Source of the DNA: JBDSLU01 sp039916225
GTDB taxonomy: Bacteria; Acidobacteriota; Vicinamibacteria; Vicinamibacterales; Vicinamibacteraceae
DNA: 24,339 bases
Assembly: GCA_039916225.1 (NCBI GenBank)
Contig: JBDSLU010000149.1
Location: 1 to 24,339, forward strand
Direction of reading: 5' to 3'
Below, one piece after another: positions 1-9,100 of the stretch; the first letter of the stretch is position 1; each line of letters starts with the position of its first letter. Under the pieces are notes generated by a model. The model was not told the origin of the DNA. It searched no databases and worked only from the letters and a program-made list of their open reading frames with translations. Position numbers and translations under genes: made by a program.

Positions 1-1
1 G

Positions 2-214
2 ACGAAGGATCCCGCCTATCTGGACGTCTTCGAGAAGACCTGGCGCTTCATCGATACCAGGCAGACCGACTGGACCCACGGCGAGTGGTTCGAATCGATC
101 GCGCCGGACGGCACGCCGAGCCGTGGCAACAAGGCCACGCCCTGGAAGGGTGGCTACCACAACGGGCGAGCGCTGCTGCAGGTGCTGGATCGGCTGTCGC
201 GGCTCGAGCCATAG
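2..214 (+). CDS. AGE-family epimerase/isomerase (N-acylglucosamine 2-epimerase type), C-terminal end
   Basis: The gene enters from the left edge; only the last 70 codons are visible, ending in TAG at 212-214. The fragment contains a WTHGEWF stretch and, near the end, PWKGGYHNGRALLQVL. This pattern of Trp-Lys-Gly, Tyr-His and Gly-Arg-Ala is typical of the last helices of the (alpha/alpha)6 barrel in bacterial AGE enzymes such as cellobiose 2-epimerase and N-acylglucosamine 2-epimerase, where the His is a catalytic or substrate-binding residue. These enzymes interconvert C2 epimers or aldose/ketose forms of sugars. The exact sugar cannot be told from the tail. It converges on the asparaginase gene with a 20-nt gap and no obvious terminator between them. 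Confidence 0.75.
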   Translation, partial: TKDPAYLDVFEKTWRFIDTRQTDWTHGEWFESIAPDGTPSRGNKATPWKGGYHNGRALLQVLDRLSRLEP

Positions 215-234
215 CCTTCGCCAACGATGGCCGC

Positions 235-1302
235 TCAGTACTCGCGAAGCATCCGCTGGATGTCGCGCGGATCGGCGGCGCGGGCCAGCGCCAGCATCAG
301 CAGGATGCGCGCCTTGATCGGCGTGAGGTCGTCGGCGGCGAGCGTGCCGGCCGTTGCCAGCACGCGTCCCGGCTCGCCGACGGGCACGACGCGGCCGAGG
401 CCGGTCCGCGTGGCCGAGACGACGACGACCCGCCGGCCGATGGCGTAGCGAACCGCGTCGAGCTGGGTGCCGCTGGTGCCGCCGGCGGCGGTGGCGAGGA
501 CGATGCCGGCCGCGCCGTTGTCGACCGCCGCCCGGATCAGGTCGCCGGGCGCGCCCTGGTAGGTCAGCAGCACGTCGACGCGTGGCAGGGCCGGCAGGGT
601 CTGGATATCGAATTCGCTCTGCGCGCCGCCGCGCTTCTCGGTCCGCCGCGCGTAGACCACGCGGTCGGCGTCGACGACGCCGAGCCGGCCGCCATGGGAC
701 TGGAACGCGTCGAGCCGCTGGGCGTCGGTCTTGGTGACGTCACGGGCGCCGTGGATCTCCTCGTTCATCACCACGAGGGTGCCGCGGCCCCGCGACTCGA
801 CCGCCGCCGCGACCCGCACGGCCGCGACGAGGTTGGCGGCGCCGTCGAAGACGACGGCGTCGGGGGGGCGCATCGAGCCGACGACGACGACCGGCTTGTC
901 GCTGCGCACGGTGAGGTGCAGGAAGTAGGCCAGCTCCTCGAGGGTGTCGGTGCCCGAGGAGACGACGACACCGGCGCAGTCGGCCTCCTCGGCGAGGATC
1001 GTCGAGACGCGCTTGGCGAGCTGCAGCCACTGCTCGAGCGTCAGCTGGCCGCTCGAGACGTTGGCGAAGGCCTCGACGTCGACGCGCGCGTGGCGATCGA
1101 TCGTCGGCGCCAGGCGCACGAGTTCGGCCGGTGTCAGGCGCGCCCCGGTGCGGTTGGCGATCGTGCCGCCGGTGGCGACGAGCCGGACGCGCGGCAGCGC
1201 CTGCGCCGCGGCGGGGACCGGCCCTGCGGTCAGAGCCAGGCCGTTCGTCAGTCCTGTAAAGAGGAGGAGCAGGAGGAGGCGACGCCCCGTCGCCCCGGTC
1301 AT
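235..1302 (-). CDS. L-asparaginase, type II-like, exported
   Basis: The 355-residue protein, a normal length for the family, should hydrolyse L-asparagine to aspartate and ammonia. Residues 1-34 form a signal peptide (Arg-Arg, a long Leu-rich core, then AAAQA), so it is probably periplasmic. The signature ATGGTIA is at 43-49, with catalytic Thr47. The second motif GTDTLEE gives Thr118 and Asp119, Ser84 fits the substrate-binding Ser, and Lys191 in RDVTKT completes the Thr-Lys-Asp set. The lid loop after the first motif is shorter than in E. coli AnsB and has no Tyr at the Tyr25 position. The ATG start overlaps the TGA of the upstream small gene by 4 nt, so the two are probably co-translated. 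Asparaginase versus glutaminase-asparaginase preference cannot be decided. Confidence 0.92.
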   Translation of the reverse strand: MTGATGRRLLLLLLFTGLTNGLALTAGPVPAAAQALPRVRLVATGGTIANRTGARLTPAELVRLAPTIDRHARVDVEAFANVSSGQLTLEQWLQLAKRVSTILAEEADCAGVVVSSGTDTLEELAYFLHLTVRSDKPVVVVGSMRPPDAVVFDGAANLVAAVRVAAAVESRGRGTLVVMNEEIHGARDVTKTDAQRLDAFQSHGGRLGVVDADRVVYARRTEKRGGAQSEFDIQTLPALPRVDVLLTYQGAPGDLIRAAVDNGAAGIVLATAAGGTSGTQLDAVRYAIGRRVVVVSATRTGLGRVVPVGEPGRVLATAGTLAADDLTPIKARILLMLALARAADPRDIQRMLREY

Positions 1303-1550
1303 GGAACGCCGGTGCGGGCGGCTGGCTTCTCGGCCGGCTTCTCGGCCTGCTTGTGGGCCAGCGACAGCCAGTCGGTGAGCCGGGTCACGGCCAGATCAGG
1401 CGTGATGGCGTAGAACGGCATGAGGGCCGTCGGCCCGCCGTAGGCGTTGATCACGTGGGCCCGCCAGCGCTCGAAAGCGACTTGCGTCACCTCGACGCGA
1501 TAGTCGCGGCCATGGATGCGTTGGATGAGTCGTTGGGCGGTAGTGGTCAA
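1299..1550 (-). CDS. Small conserved-looking protein of unknown function
   Basis: This 83-residue protein is read from a TTG at 1550 and overlaps the asparaginase start by 4 nt (ATGA), which supports it as a real first gene of that unit. I do not recognise a family. The first 60 residues look like a compact alpha/beta fold (RDYRVEVTQVAFERWRAHVI), followed by an amphipathic helix. The tail is Lys/Ala/Pro-rich (EKPAEKPAA) and probably disordered. There is no signal peptide and no Cys. No Shine-Dalgarno sequence precedes the TTG. A sigma-70-like promoter sits about 30 nt upstream. A shorter internal start is possible. Confidence 0.6.
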   Translation of the reverse strand: MTTTAQRLIQRIHGRDYRVEVTQVAFERWRAHVINAYGGPTALMPFYAITPDLAVTRLTDWLSLAHKQAEKPAEKPAARTGVP

Positions 1551-1580
1551 GGAGGTCGGACCCTGTGCTGGCGAAGCGGT

Positions 1581-1608
1581 ATTCTAGCGATCGCACAGCG
1601 GCGATCAA
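1581..1608 (-). promoter_or_regulatory. Sigma-70-like promoter for the small protein-asparaginase unit
   Basis: Reading the minus strand, a -35 element TTGATC (1608-1603) is followed by a 16-nt spacer and a -10 element TAGAAT (1586-1581). The -10 matches the consensus at 5 of 6 positions and the -35 at 4 of 6. Transcription would start near 1574, giving a leader of about 24 nt before the TTG at 1550. The element is in the divergent gap, which suits its role. Confidence 0.5.
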
Positions 1609-1693
1609 GCGAACAAAGGATCGAAGTTCGTCCACAGCGCCGGAAGCGGCGGATCGACGGGCGCGGCGCTCCGATCTTTTCTTCCCGTCCGCC

Positions 1694-1737
1694 ACGTCTC
1701 CACAGGTGTTCCACCAGTTGTCCACACGTTTTCAACA
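1694..1737 (+). repeat. Four tandem 11-bp DnaA-box-like repeats
   Basis: Four consecutive 11-mers end at 1704, 1715, 1726 and 1737. Their 9-mer cores are GTCTCCACA, TGTTCCACC, TTGTCCACA and TTTTCAACA. The third is an exact match to TTGTCCACA, the DnaA box preferred in many high-GC bacteria. The first and fourth match it at 7 of 9 positions and the second at about 6 of 9. A further 8/9 copy, TCGTCCACA, lies at 1628-1636. The 11-bp spacing puts all four on one face of the helix. A T-rich stretch (about 1675-1686) lies just upstream. Function could be origin, DnaA titration or DnaA-regulated promoter; no dnaA, dnaN, rpmH or gidA is in the window. Confidence 0.5.
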
Positions 1738-1744
1738 ATCGCGG

Positions 1745-3130
1745 TTGGCGAGGGCTTTGAGAGGCCTCGGAACGGCCCTTCTGGTGGTGGGCGTCGCGGC
1801 GTCCAGCCGTGTCGTCGCCGCAGACGGGCCGGCCGCCGGCGCGCCGGCGGCCGCGCTGTATCGGCTGTTTCTGCGCGATGGATCGTCGGTCGCCACGATC
1901 GGCGAGTTCGCTCGCACCGGCGATCGCGTCGTCGTCACGATTGGTTTGGGCGATCGCCTGACCATGACCACGGTACCCGCCGCGCAGGTCGACTGGACGC
2001 GGACCGATCGCTACACCGAGTCGGTGCGGGCCGCCCACTACGCGGCGACGCGCGGGGACGCAGACTTCGCGGCGATGAGCGCCGTGGTGGCGCGGACGCT
2101 GAGCGACGTCGCCGTCACGCCGGGACGCGCGGCGCAGCTCGCCCTCGCCGAGCGGGCCCGCCGCCAGCTGGCCGACTGGCCGCGCGACCACTACAGCTTT
2201 CGCGCCGAAGAAGTGCGGCAGACGCTGACGCTGCTCGACGAGGTGATCGCCGGCCTGCGCGCCGCCAACGGGCAGACCAATTTCGACGTCGCCTTCGTCG
2301 CCCATGTCCTGCCGCCGCCGCCCGAGCCGGTCCTGCCGCCGCCGACCCTGCAGGACACGATCGAGCAGGCACTGCGGCTGTCGCAGCTCGCCGCACCTGG
2401 AGCCGAGCGCAGTGCGCTGGCCGCGGAGGCACGGACGGCGCTGGCCACGGCGCCCGCCGCGCCGTGGGTGGCCGACGCGCGCGCCAGGGTCGACGGCGTC
2501 ATCGCGGCCGAAGGGCGCGTCGACGTCCGCTACGCGGCGCTGTCGCAGTCGACGATGCGCGCGCTCGATCGGCGGGGGCTCGGCCACGACGTCCGTCGGC
2601 TGCTGCGCGTCCGCGCCCGCGTCGTCGAGCGCGATGCCGCGCTCGGCTACGCCCGGCCCGAAGCGATTCAGGGGCTGCTCGCCCTGGTCGACGTCCGCCT
2701 CGACGCCGCCCGCCGGCTGCAGCTGGCCCGCGATCAATGGGCCAGCCGCGCCCCGGCCCTGCGTCGCTACCGCCGGGACGTCGCGCCGTGGCTCGAGCTG
2801 TTCACCGAACATCGCCGGACGCTCGAGGCGATCCGGATGCTGACGGGGCCGTCGATCGATCGGCTCACCGCCTTCAACCTGTCGCTGGCCCGGCTCGCGC
2901 CGCTCCTGAAGACCATCGACGTCCCCGTTGACGCCCGATCGGCGCACGCCGCGATGCTCGGCGCCATCGCGCTCGCCGAGACGGCGAGTCGGACCCGCGC
3001 CCGGGCCATCGAGTCGCAGAACCTGTCGGTGGCCTGGGAAGCCTCCGCCGCCGCGGCCGGCGCCCTGCAGATGGTCGAGCGCGCCGCCCGTGACGCGGCC
3101 GCGCTGGTGCGTCCGCCCGCCGAACCGTGA
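1745..3130 (+). CDS. Secreted protein of unknown function, coupled to addB
   Basis: No named family is recognised. From TTG 1745 the product is about 461 residues. It has a signal peptide (Arg-rich start, ALLVVGVAA core, cut near VVAADG), so it is probably periplasmic. Residues 38-85 look like a small beta-rich module (LFLRDGSSVATIGEFARTGDRVVVTIG). The rest is mostly Ala/Arg/Leu-rich helices broken by a Pro-rich linker (PPPPEPVLPPP, near residue 190). The start is uncertain. The frame stays open to GTG 1565, which has a perfect AAGGAGG (1549-1555) nine bases upstream. However, 1565-1745 has markedly lower third-position GC, contains the DnaA-box array and would put the signal sequence after about 60 polar residues. 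GTG 1706 and TTG 1757 are other candidates. The TGA overlaps the addB GTG by 4 nt. Confidence 0.7.
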   Translation: MARALRGLGTALLVVGVAASSRVVAADGPAAGAPAAALYRLFLRDGSSVATIGEFARTGDRVVVTIGLGDRLTMTTVPAAQVDWTRTDRYTESVRAAHYAATRGDADFAAMSAVVARTLSDVAVTPGRAAQLALAERARRQLADWPRDHYSFRAEEVRQTLTLLDEVIAGLRAANGQTNFDVAFVAHVLPPPPEPVLPPPTLQDTIEQALRLSQLAAPGAERSALAAEARTALATAPAAPWVADARARVDGVIAAEGRVDVRYAALSQSTMRALDRRGLGHDVRRLLRVRARVVERDAALGYARPEAIQGLLALVDVRLDAARRLQLARDQWASRAPALRRYRRDVAPWLELFTEHRRTLEAIRMLTGPSIDRLTAFNLSLARLAPLLKTIDVPVDARSAHAAMLGAIALAETASRTRARAIESQNLSVAWEASAAAAGALQMVERAARDAAALVRPPAEP

Positions 3131-6100
3131 GCGTGATCGATCCCGGGCCGGCGCCGATCACGGCGCGCCGCACCCGCCTGGTGCGGGTGCCGGACCTCGC
3201 CCGCCTGCAGCAGGCCATCGCGCTGACGTCGGTCGGCGCATCGCCGTTCCAGGCCCGGCGGACGGCGGTGATCGTCCCGAGTACGGCGGCGGTGGACGTC
3301 CTGCGCCATACCCTCGAGGACCTGTGCCTCGTCGCCCGCTGGCTGCCCTCCGAGGCCGACTGCGCCGCGCTCGGCGCGCAGGACTGGCCGGTGCGCGGCG
3401 CCGACGCCGCACCGCTGGCCATCGCGCTCCCGAACATCGTGACGCGAGCCGGGCTGTATCGCCTCGGCGGCGAGGGGCTCGGCGCAGTGCCGCGAATCGA
3501 TCCGATCGCGCGCGAAGTCCTGGCCGGCGCGGTCGCTCGCGACGTGGCCGCGGCAGGGCCGGCGCCGCCCTTCACGCTGCGGCCGGCGTTGATCGCGGCG
3601 ATGCTCGAGCTCTACGACGCCATCCACCGCAACCGCCGGACCGTCGACGACTTCGAACGGCTCGTCGGCACCGCCCTCGAGAGCGGCGCCTCGTACGATC
3701 GCGGCGCCGCCCGCCTGCTCGAGGAAACGCGTTTCCTCGCCGCCGCCTTCCGCGCCTATGGTGTCGCGCTCGAGGCCGCCGGCCTGGTGGATGAGCACGG
3801 TCTCCGCGCCCGTCTTCTCGCGGCCGACGCGGTGGCGTGGCCGCTCACCAGCGTCGTCGTCGCCGTCCCCGATCTCGCAGCCGCCGCCGAGGGGCTGTGG
3901 CCGGCCGACTACGATTTGCTGACGCGCGTGGCCGGCCTCGAGTCGCTGACCGTCGTGGCCACCGAGGCCCTGCTGGGCACCGGCTACCTGACGCGGCTGC
4001 TCGACACGCTCCCTGACGTCGAGCTCGTCGCCTTCGCCGGCGATCCGCCGCCCGCGCCGACGCTCGTCACGGCCGGCGTCGAGCGGGATCGGATCGTCCT
4101 CGCCAGCCGCGACCGCGAGGAGGAAGTGGACGCGTTCGCCCGGCGCGTCCGCGCGGCGGCCGCGCCGGCTCCGGCCGACGGCGCGATTGCGCTCGTGCAT
4201 CAGCGTCCCTTGCCCTACCTCTACCTCGCGCGGCAGGTGCTCGGCGCGCACGACGTGTCGTGGCAGGCGGTCGACGCCCTGCCGCTGGCCGCCGAGCCGT
4301 GGGCCGCCGCGGTCGACGTCGTGCTGACGTTCGCCGCCTCGGACGCGTCGCGGGCCGCCGGCGTCGCGTTGCTCTCGACGCCGCTGCTGTCCTTCGCCGC
4401 TGACACGACGGATGAGGACGGCGCTGGCCCGATGCGACCGCTGACGCGCGACGCGGTCGCCGCGGCGGATCGCGAACTGGCCGACGCGATGTTCGTCGGC
4501 GGACGCGAGCGGCTGATCGATCTGGCGGCGCGCTGGCGCGGCGAGATCGCGCACGGCCGCGGCCGTTCCCGCCGGCACCGCGCGCTCACTGCGGTCGAGG
4601 CGCTGTTGCGCGCCGCCGACGCCCTGGCGCCCCTCGCCGAGCCGCGGCCGGCGTCGGCGCAGCTCGAGACGCTGGCAACCGTGCTGACCGGGGCCGAGCG
4701 GCCGCCGATCGCCGGGATTGCACGCGAGCGGCACCTGCGCGCCCGTGGCGCGATCCGCGGGCTCCTGCAGCGCGCGCGCGAGGCCTATCTGCGCTTCGGC
4801 GATCCGCCGATGGCGGTCGACGAGCTGGCGCCGCTGCTGCGCCGGCTGATGGAAGCGCAGACGTTCAGCCCACGCATCGGCCCGGGCCTCGTCCACGTCG
4901 TCGACGCGCCGGCCGCGGCCTTCGGCCGCTTCGCCGACGTCACCCTAGCCGGCCTGGTGGAAGGGGAGTGGCCGACCGCGTCGGGCCGCAACGTCTTCCT
5001 GCCGGTCAGCCTGCTGAAGGATCTGGGCTGGCCGAGCGACGCCGACCGCCGCACCGCGGCCCGGGCGATGTTCGACGACCTGCTGCACCTGCCGCGTCGA
5101 TCGCTGGCGCTGTCGGCGTTCATCCTTGAGGACGACGGCATCGTCCGTCCGTCGGCGTATCTCGAGGACCTCGATGCCCTGACCTTCGCGACCGCTCCGG
5201 CGGCGATGGGGACGGCCGCGCCGTTCGCCCTGGCGGTGGCGCCGCTGCCGGGCGACGCCGTCGGCCACGCTGGGCGTCCGGCGCGGTGGCCGCTGGCGGC
5301 GACGCCGGCCGGTCCCCTCGACGTCGGGCCGCGGGCGCCGATCGCCTACGCGGTCACCGCCCTCGATCGCTACCGGTCGTGTCCCTTCAAGTACTTCGCC
5401 CGCGACGTGCTGAGCCTCGAGGAAGAGGTCGCGGACGAAAGCGGGCTGTCGGCGCGCGCCCGGGGCACGCTGGTCCACGCGGTCTTCCAGACGTTCTTCG
5501 ACGAGTGGACGGCGGCCGGGCACGGCGCCATCGATACGGCGGCGCTGCCCGATGCCCGCACGCTGTTCGCCACCGTCGTCGATCGGCTGCTCGAGACCAT
5601 CCCGCCCTCGGAACGGGCCATCGAGCGGGCGGTGCTGCTCGGATCGGCCGTCGCCGCCGGCCTGGGCGAGCGCGCGTTCCGCTTCGAGGCGGCGCGGGCC
5701 CAGCCGCTCGTCGCGCGCGAGCTCGAGGTGCGGCTCGACGGCGAGTACGCGCTCGGCCCCGAGGCCCGCCCGATCCGGCTGCGCGGCACCGCCGACCGCA
5801 TCGACCTGCTCGGCGACGGCACGCTGCGGCTGATCGACTACAAGACCGGCAAGGCGAGCAACGCCCGCGAGCTGCTGCAAGTGAAGATCTACGGCGCCAT
5901 CGCCGAGGCCCACCTGCGCGGCCACCTCGGGCGGAACTGGACCGTCGCCGACGCCGGCTACCTGGCCTTCGGCCGCGGTGACGATCTGTTCGCCGCCGTG
6001 GTCACGCCCGAGACGCGCACCGAGGTGCTGGCCGAAGCGGGCGCGGACGCGATCGCCGTTGCCGACGCGGTCGAAGGCGGCGTCTTCCCGGTCGCGCCGG

Positions 6101-6171
6101 ACGATCTGTTCACCTGCAACTTCTGTGGCTTCGCCGCGGTGTGCCGCAAGGACTACGTCGGTGACGAATAG
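3127..6171 (+). CDS. addB: AddB-like subunit of the double-strand-break helicase-nuclease
   Basis: The 1014-residue protein is the non-motor partner of an AddAB (RexAB) enzyme, which resects DNA ends for RecA-dependent recombination. The N-terminal region resembles a degenerate UvrD-type helicase: where a Walker A loop would be it has VPSTAAVDVL, with no GKT. The C-terminal third is a PD-(D/E)XK nuclease with GTADRIDLL (Asp893), LIDYKTGK (Asp904, Lys906) and downstream helices. Four cysteines bracket it in the AddB iron-sulfur pattern: Cys752 (YRSCPFKYF), then Cys997, Cys1000 and Cys1006 (CNFCGFAAVC). The GTG start overlaps the upstream stop by 4 nt. The stop overlaps the addA start by 11 nt, so the subunits are probably made in equal amounts. 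Confidence 0.9.
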   Translation: MSVIDPGPAPITARRTRLVRVPDLARLQQAIALTSVGASPFQARRTAVIVPSTAAVDVLRHTLEDLCLVARWLPSEADCAALGAQDWPVRGADAAPLAIALPNIVTRAGLYRLGGEGLGAVPRIDPIAREVLAGAVARDVAAAGPAPPFTLRPALIAAMLELYDAIHRNRRTVDDFERLVGTALESGASYDRGAARLLEETRFLAAAFRAYGVALEAAGLVDEHGLRARLLAADAVAWPLTSVVVAVPDLAAAAEGLWPADYDLLTRVAGLESLTVVATEALLGTGYLTRLLDTLPDVELVAFAGDPPPAPTLVTAGVERDRIVLASRDREEEVDAFARRVRAAAAPAPADGAIALVHQRPLPYLYLARQVLGAHDVSWQAVDALPLAAEPWAAAVDVVLTFAASDASRAAGVALLSTPLLSFAADTTDEDGAGPMRPLTRDAVAAADRELADAMFVGGRERLIDLAARWRGEIAHGRGRSRRHRALTAVEALLRAADALAPLAEPRPASAQLETLATVLTGAERPPIAGIARERHLRARGAIRGLLQRAREAYLRFGDPPMAVDELAPLLRRLMEAQTFSPRIGPGLVHVVDAPAAAFGRFADVTLAGLVEGEWPTASGRNVFLPVSLLKDLGWPSDADRRTAARAMFDDLLHLPRRSLALSAFILEDDGIVRPSAYLEDLDALTFATAPAAMGTAAPFALAVAPLPGDAVGHAGRPARWPLAATPAGPLDVGPRAPIAYAVTALDRYRSCPFKYFARDVLSLEEEVADESGLSARARGTLVHAVFQTFFDEWTAAGHGAIDTAALPDARTLFATVVDRLLETIPPSERAIERAVLLGSAVAAGLGERAFRFEAARAQPLVARELEVRLDGEYALGPEARPIRLRGTADRIDLLGDGTLRLIDYKTGKASNARELLQVKIYGAIAEAHLRGHLGRNWTVADAGYLAFGRGDDLFAAVVTPETRTEVLAEAGADAIAVADAVEGGVFPVAPDDLFTCNFCGFAAVCRKDYVGDE

Positions 6172-9100
6172 ACCGCAGCCGGGCCTGTTCGACTTCGACG
6201 ACGAGGCGATCCTCCCACCGGGTCCGGCGCCAGGGCCGTTCGCCGCCGACGAGGCGGCGCGCATCTACGCCGTCGATCCTCGGCACAACGTGGTGCTGGA
6301 GGCCTCCGCCGGCACCGGCAAGACGACCGTCCTCGTCCAGCGCTACGTCAACCTGCTGGCGGTCGGCGTCGACCCGGCCAACATCCTCGCCATCACTTTT
6401 ACGCGCAAGGCCGCGGCCGAGATGCGTGAGCGGATCATCGCGACGCTGAAGCGCGCCGCCGCCGAGAGCGACGACGGGCGGAAGCGCTGGCTGGCGTTGC
6501 GCGACCGCGTCGGCGACATCGCCATCAGCACCATCGACGCCTTCTGCTACGCGCTGCTGCGCGAGTTCCCGCTCGAGGCCGGCCTCGCCCCCGGCTTCAC
6601 GGTGGCCGACGAAACGGAGTCGGCGCGCCTCGCCGAAGACGCCATCGATCGGGCGCTGGCCCGCTGCCGGGCCATCGCCAAGGCCGATCCGGCGATGTCG
6701 CTGGTCCTGACCCGCATCACGCCGCCGCGGCTGCGAATCGCCCTGGCCCACCTGGTCGATCGTCGCCTGGTGGCCCGCTCCGGCCTGAACCGCTACATCG
6801 GGCGCGAGCCGGCCGCGACGCTCGAGGCGTTGACCTCACGCGCCGTCGCCCGCTTCGGCGGCGCCCTGCAGGCGCTGCCCGGCGGCCTCGCCGCGTTTCT
6901 CGCCGAGGGGCCCGTCGCCCATCCGCGCTTCAGCCTCATCGCCGCCGACTTGCGGGCGATCGCCCGCGGCGGGATCGACGATCCGCCGATGCTCGCCGCC
7001 GTCGTCGAGACGCTGCAGTTCTACTTCCTCACCCAGAGCCGGCCCTTCAAGCCGCGGCAGCGCATGCCGACCGGCTACAAGAAGGATCAGGCGGTGTCGG
7101 AGGCCGGCTGGAAGCGGCACACCGAGGCGCTGAAAGTGGCCGCGCCGGCGGTGCACGCGGCGCTGCTGGCCTGGGCCCGCGACCTGAACGTGCTGCTGTC
7201 GCGCGGCGTCGAGCGGATCTTCGCGGTGACTCGCGAAGAGCATCGGCGGACGCTCGCCGAGCACGACGTCGTCGACTTCCCGGAGCTGCTCGAGCGGGCG
7301 GTGGAGCTGCTGCAGCAGATGGACGAGTTCTCGCAGAGCCGCTATCGCCTGGAGTCGCGCTACCACCACGTCCTGGTCGATGAGTTCCAGGACACCAGCC
7401 GGCTGCAGTGGCGCCTGGTCGACCTGCTGGTCCGGTCATGGGGCGAGGGCTTCGGCCTGGTCCACGAGGCGCCGGTCCTGCCGTCGCTGTTCATCGTCGG
7501 CGACCGCAAGCAGTCGATCTACCGGTTCCGCGATGCCGACGTGACGCTGCTCGATCAGGCGGCCTCGGCGATTCGCGGGCTGCGGCCGGATGGCGGCGGG
7601 CGGCGCGCGATCTCGCGCAGCTTCCGGGCCCGGCCGGCGCTGCTGGCGTTCGTCAACGACATCTGCGCCGAGATCGCCGGCGCCGGAGCCACGCGGCCCG
7701 ACGCGTTCCGCTACGACGCGTCCGATCACTTTCCCCTCGAGGCCGGCGCCACGGTCGTGGCCGGCGACGAGCCGCCGCTCGGGCTGATCGTCGCCGAGGA
7801 CAGCGAAGCCACGGCCGACGCGGTAGCGGGGGAGATCGCCCGGCTGATCGCGACCACGACGGTTCGCGATCGCACGACGGGACTGCCGCGGGCGGCGGCG
7901 CCCGGCGACATCGCCATCCTGTTCCGATCGCGCGACGCGCACCGCGAGTTCGAGCGGGCCCTGGAGGCGCGCCGCATCCCCGCCTACGTCTACAAAGGCC
8001 TCGGCTTCTTCGACGCCGACGAGATCAAGGATCTCGTCGCCCTGATCCGGTTCCTCGCCGCCCCGGCGTCCGATCTCCGGGCGGCGGCCTTCGCGCGCTC
8101 GCGGATGGTCGCGCTCTCGGATCACGCGCTGGCCCGGCTGGCCCCGTATCTGGCCGCCGCCTTCACCGCGCCGGCGCTGCCGGACGCCGCCGACGGGCTC
8201 GATCCGGGTGACGCGGCGCGGCTGGTGCAGGCCCGCGAGTGGCTGGCCGACTGGCTGGCGCTGGTCGATCGCGTGCCGCCGGCCGACCTGCTCGATCACG
8301 CCCTCGCCGTCTCGGGCTACGGCGACGTCCTCGCCGGCGCGCGGCTGGAGCAGGCGCGCGAGAACGTCAAGAAGCTCCGCGGCCTGGCCCGCCGCGTCAG
8401 CAACCGCGGCTACGCGACGATGGCCCGTCTCGCCGGGCACATCGACCGCCTGGCGACCGGCGACGAGGCCAACGCTGTCCGCGAGGCGGTGCACGCCGTC
8501 AACCTGATGACCGTTCACGCCTCGAAGGGCCTCGAGTTCCCGATCGTGTTCGTCGTCAACATCGGTCGCGGCGTCAATCGGCGGCGCTCGCCGGTCCGTG
8601 TGCATCTGTCCGGCGACGACGACGATCAGGGGGCGGCCTCGGTCTCGATCGAGAACTTCCTCTCGGAGCAGGACACGCTGGAGCCGGAGCTCGAACGCGA
8701 AGAGACCAAGCGGTTGCTCTACGTCGCGCTGACCCGCGCCCGCGATCGGCTGTATCTCTCGGCCGCGGCAAAGGAGGGTGCGGTGAAGATGGGACCGCAC
8801 AGCCTGGGGCAGTCGCTGCCGCTCGGGCTGCAGCAGCTGATCGGCACCGTCCTCGCGACCGCCGACGGCGAGCTCTCGTGGACCGGACGCGTCAGCCGCC
8901 ACGTGCTGCGCGTGGCGCGCATCGCGGCGGCGGACACCCCCGCCGCAACCGTGTCAGCTGGCGGTCCCGCTGACGCCGGCGACATCTCGTCCACGCTGGC
9001 CGATCCGGCGCCGGGGGCGTCGCGACCGACGTTGGCGCGGCTCGAGCCGGCGGTTCCGAGAGCGGCGGTCACCGGCTTGTCGTCGGATCCGGGCGTTGGC

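Noticed and set aside
85..1413. Plus-strand open frame of 442 codons across the asparaginase gene
   Set aside because: It is the antisense shadow of a recognised enzyme. Its Arg/Gly/Ala/Asp-rich product shows no motif; long open antisense frames are expected at this GC content.
1565..1744. Coding extension of the secreted protein to GTG 1565
   Set aside because: Not fully excluded because of the perfect AAGGAGG, but codon use is unlike the gene and the segment carries the DnaA-box array. Reported as a finding instead.
2767..4896. Minus-strand open frame of 709 codons inside addB
   Set aside because: Composition is typical of a GC-rich antisense frame, with no domain or signal. addB on the other strand has its full motif set.
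5978..6160. N-terminal extension of addA
   Set aside because: It lies wholly inside addB in another frame. A GTG at 6161 with AAGGA upstream gives the usual N-terminus.
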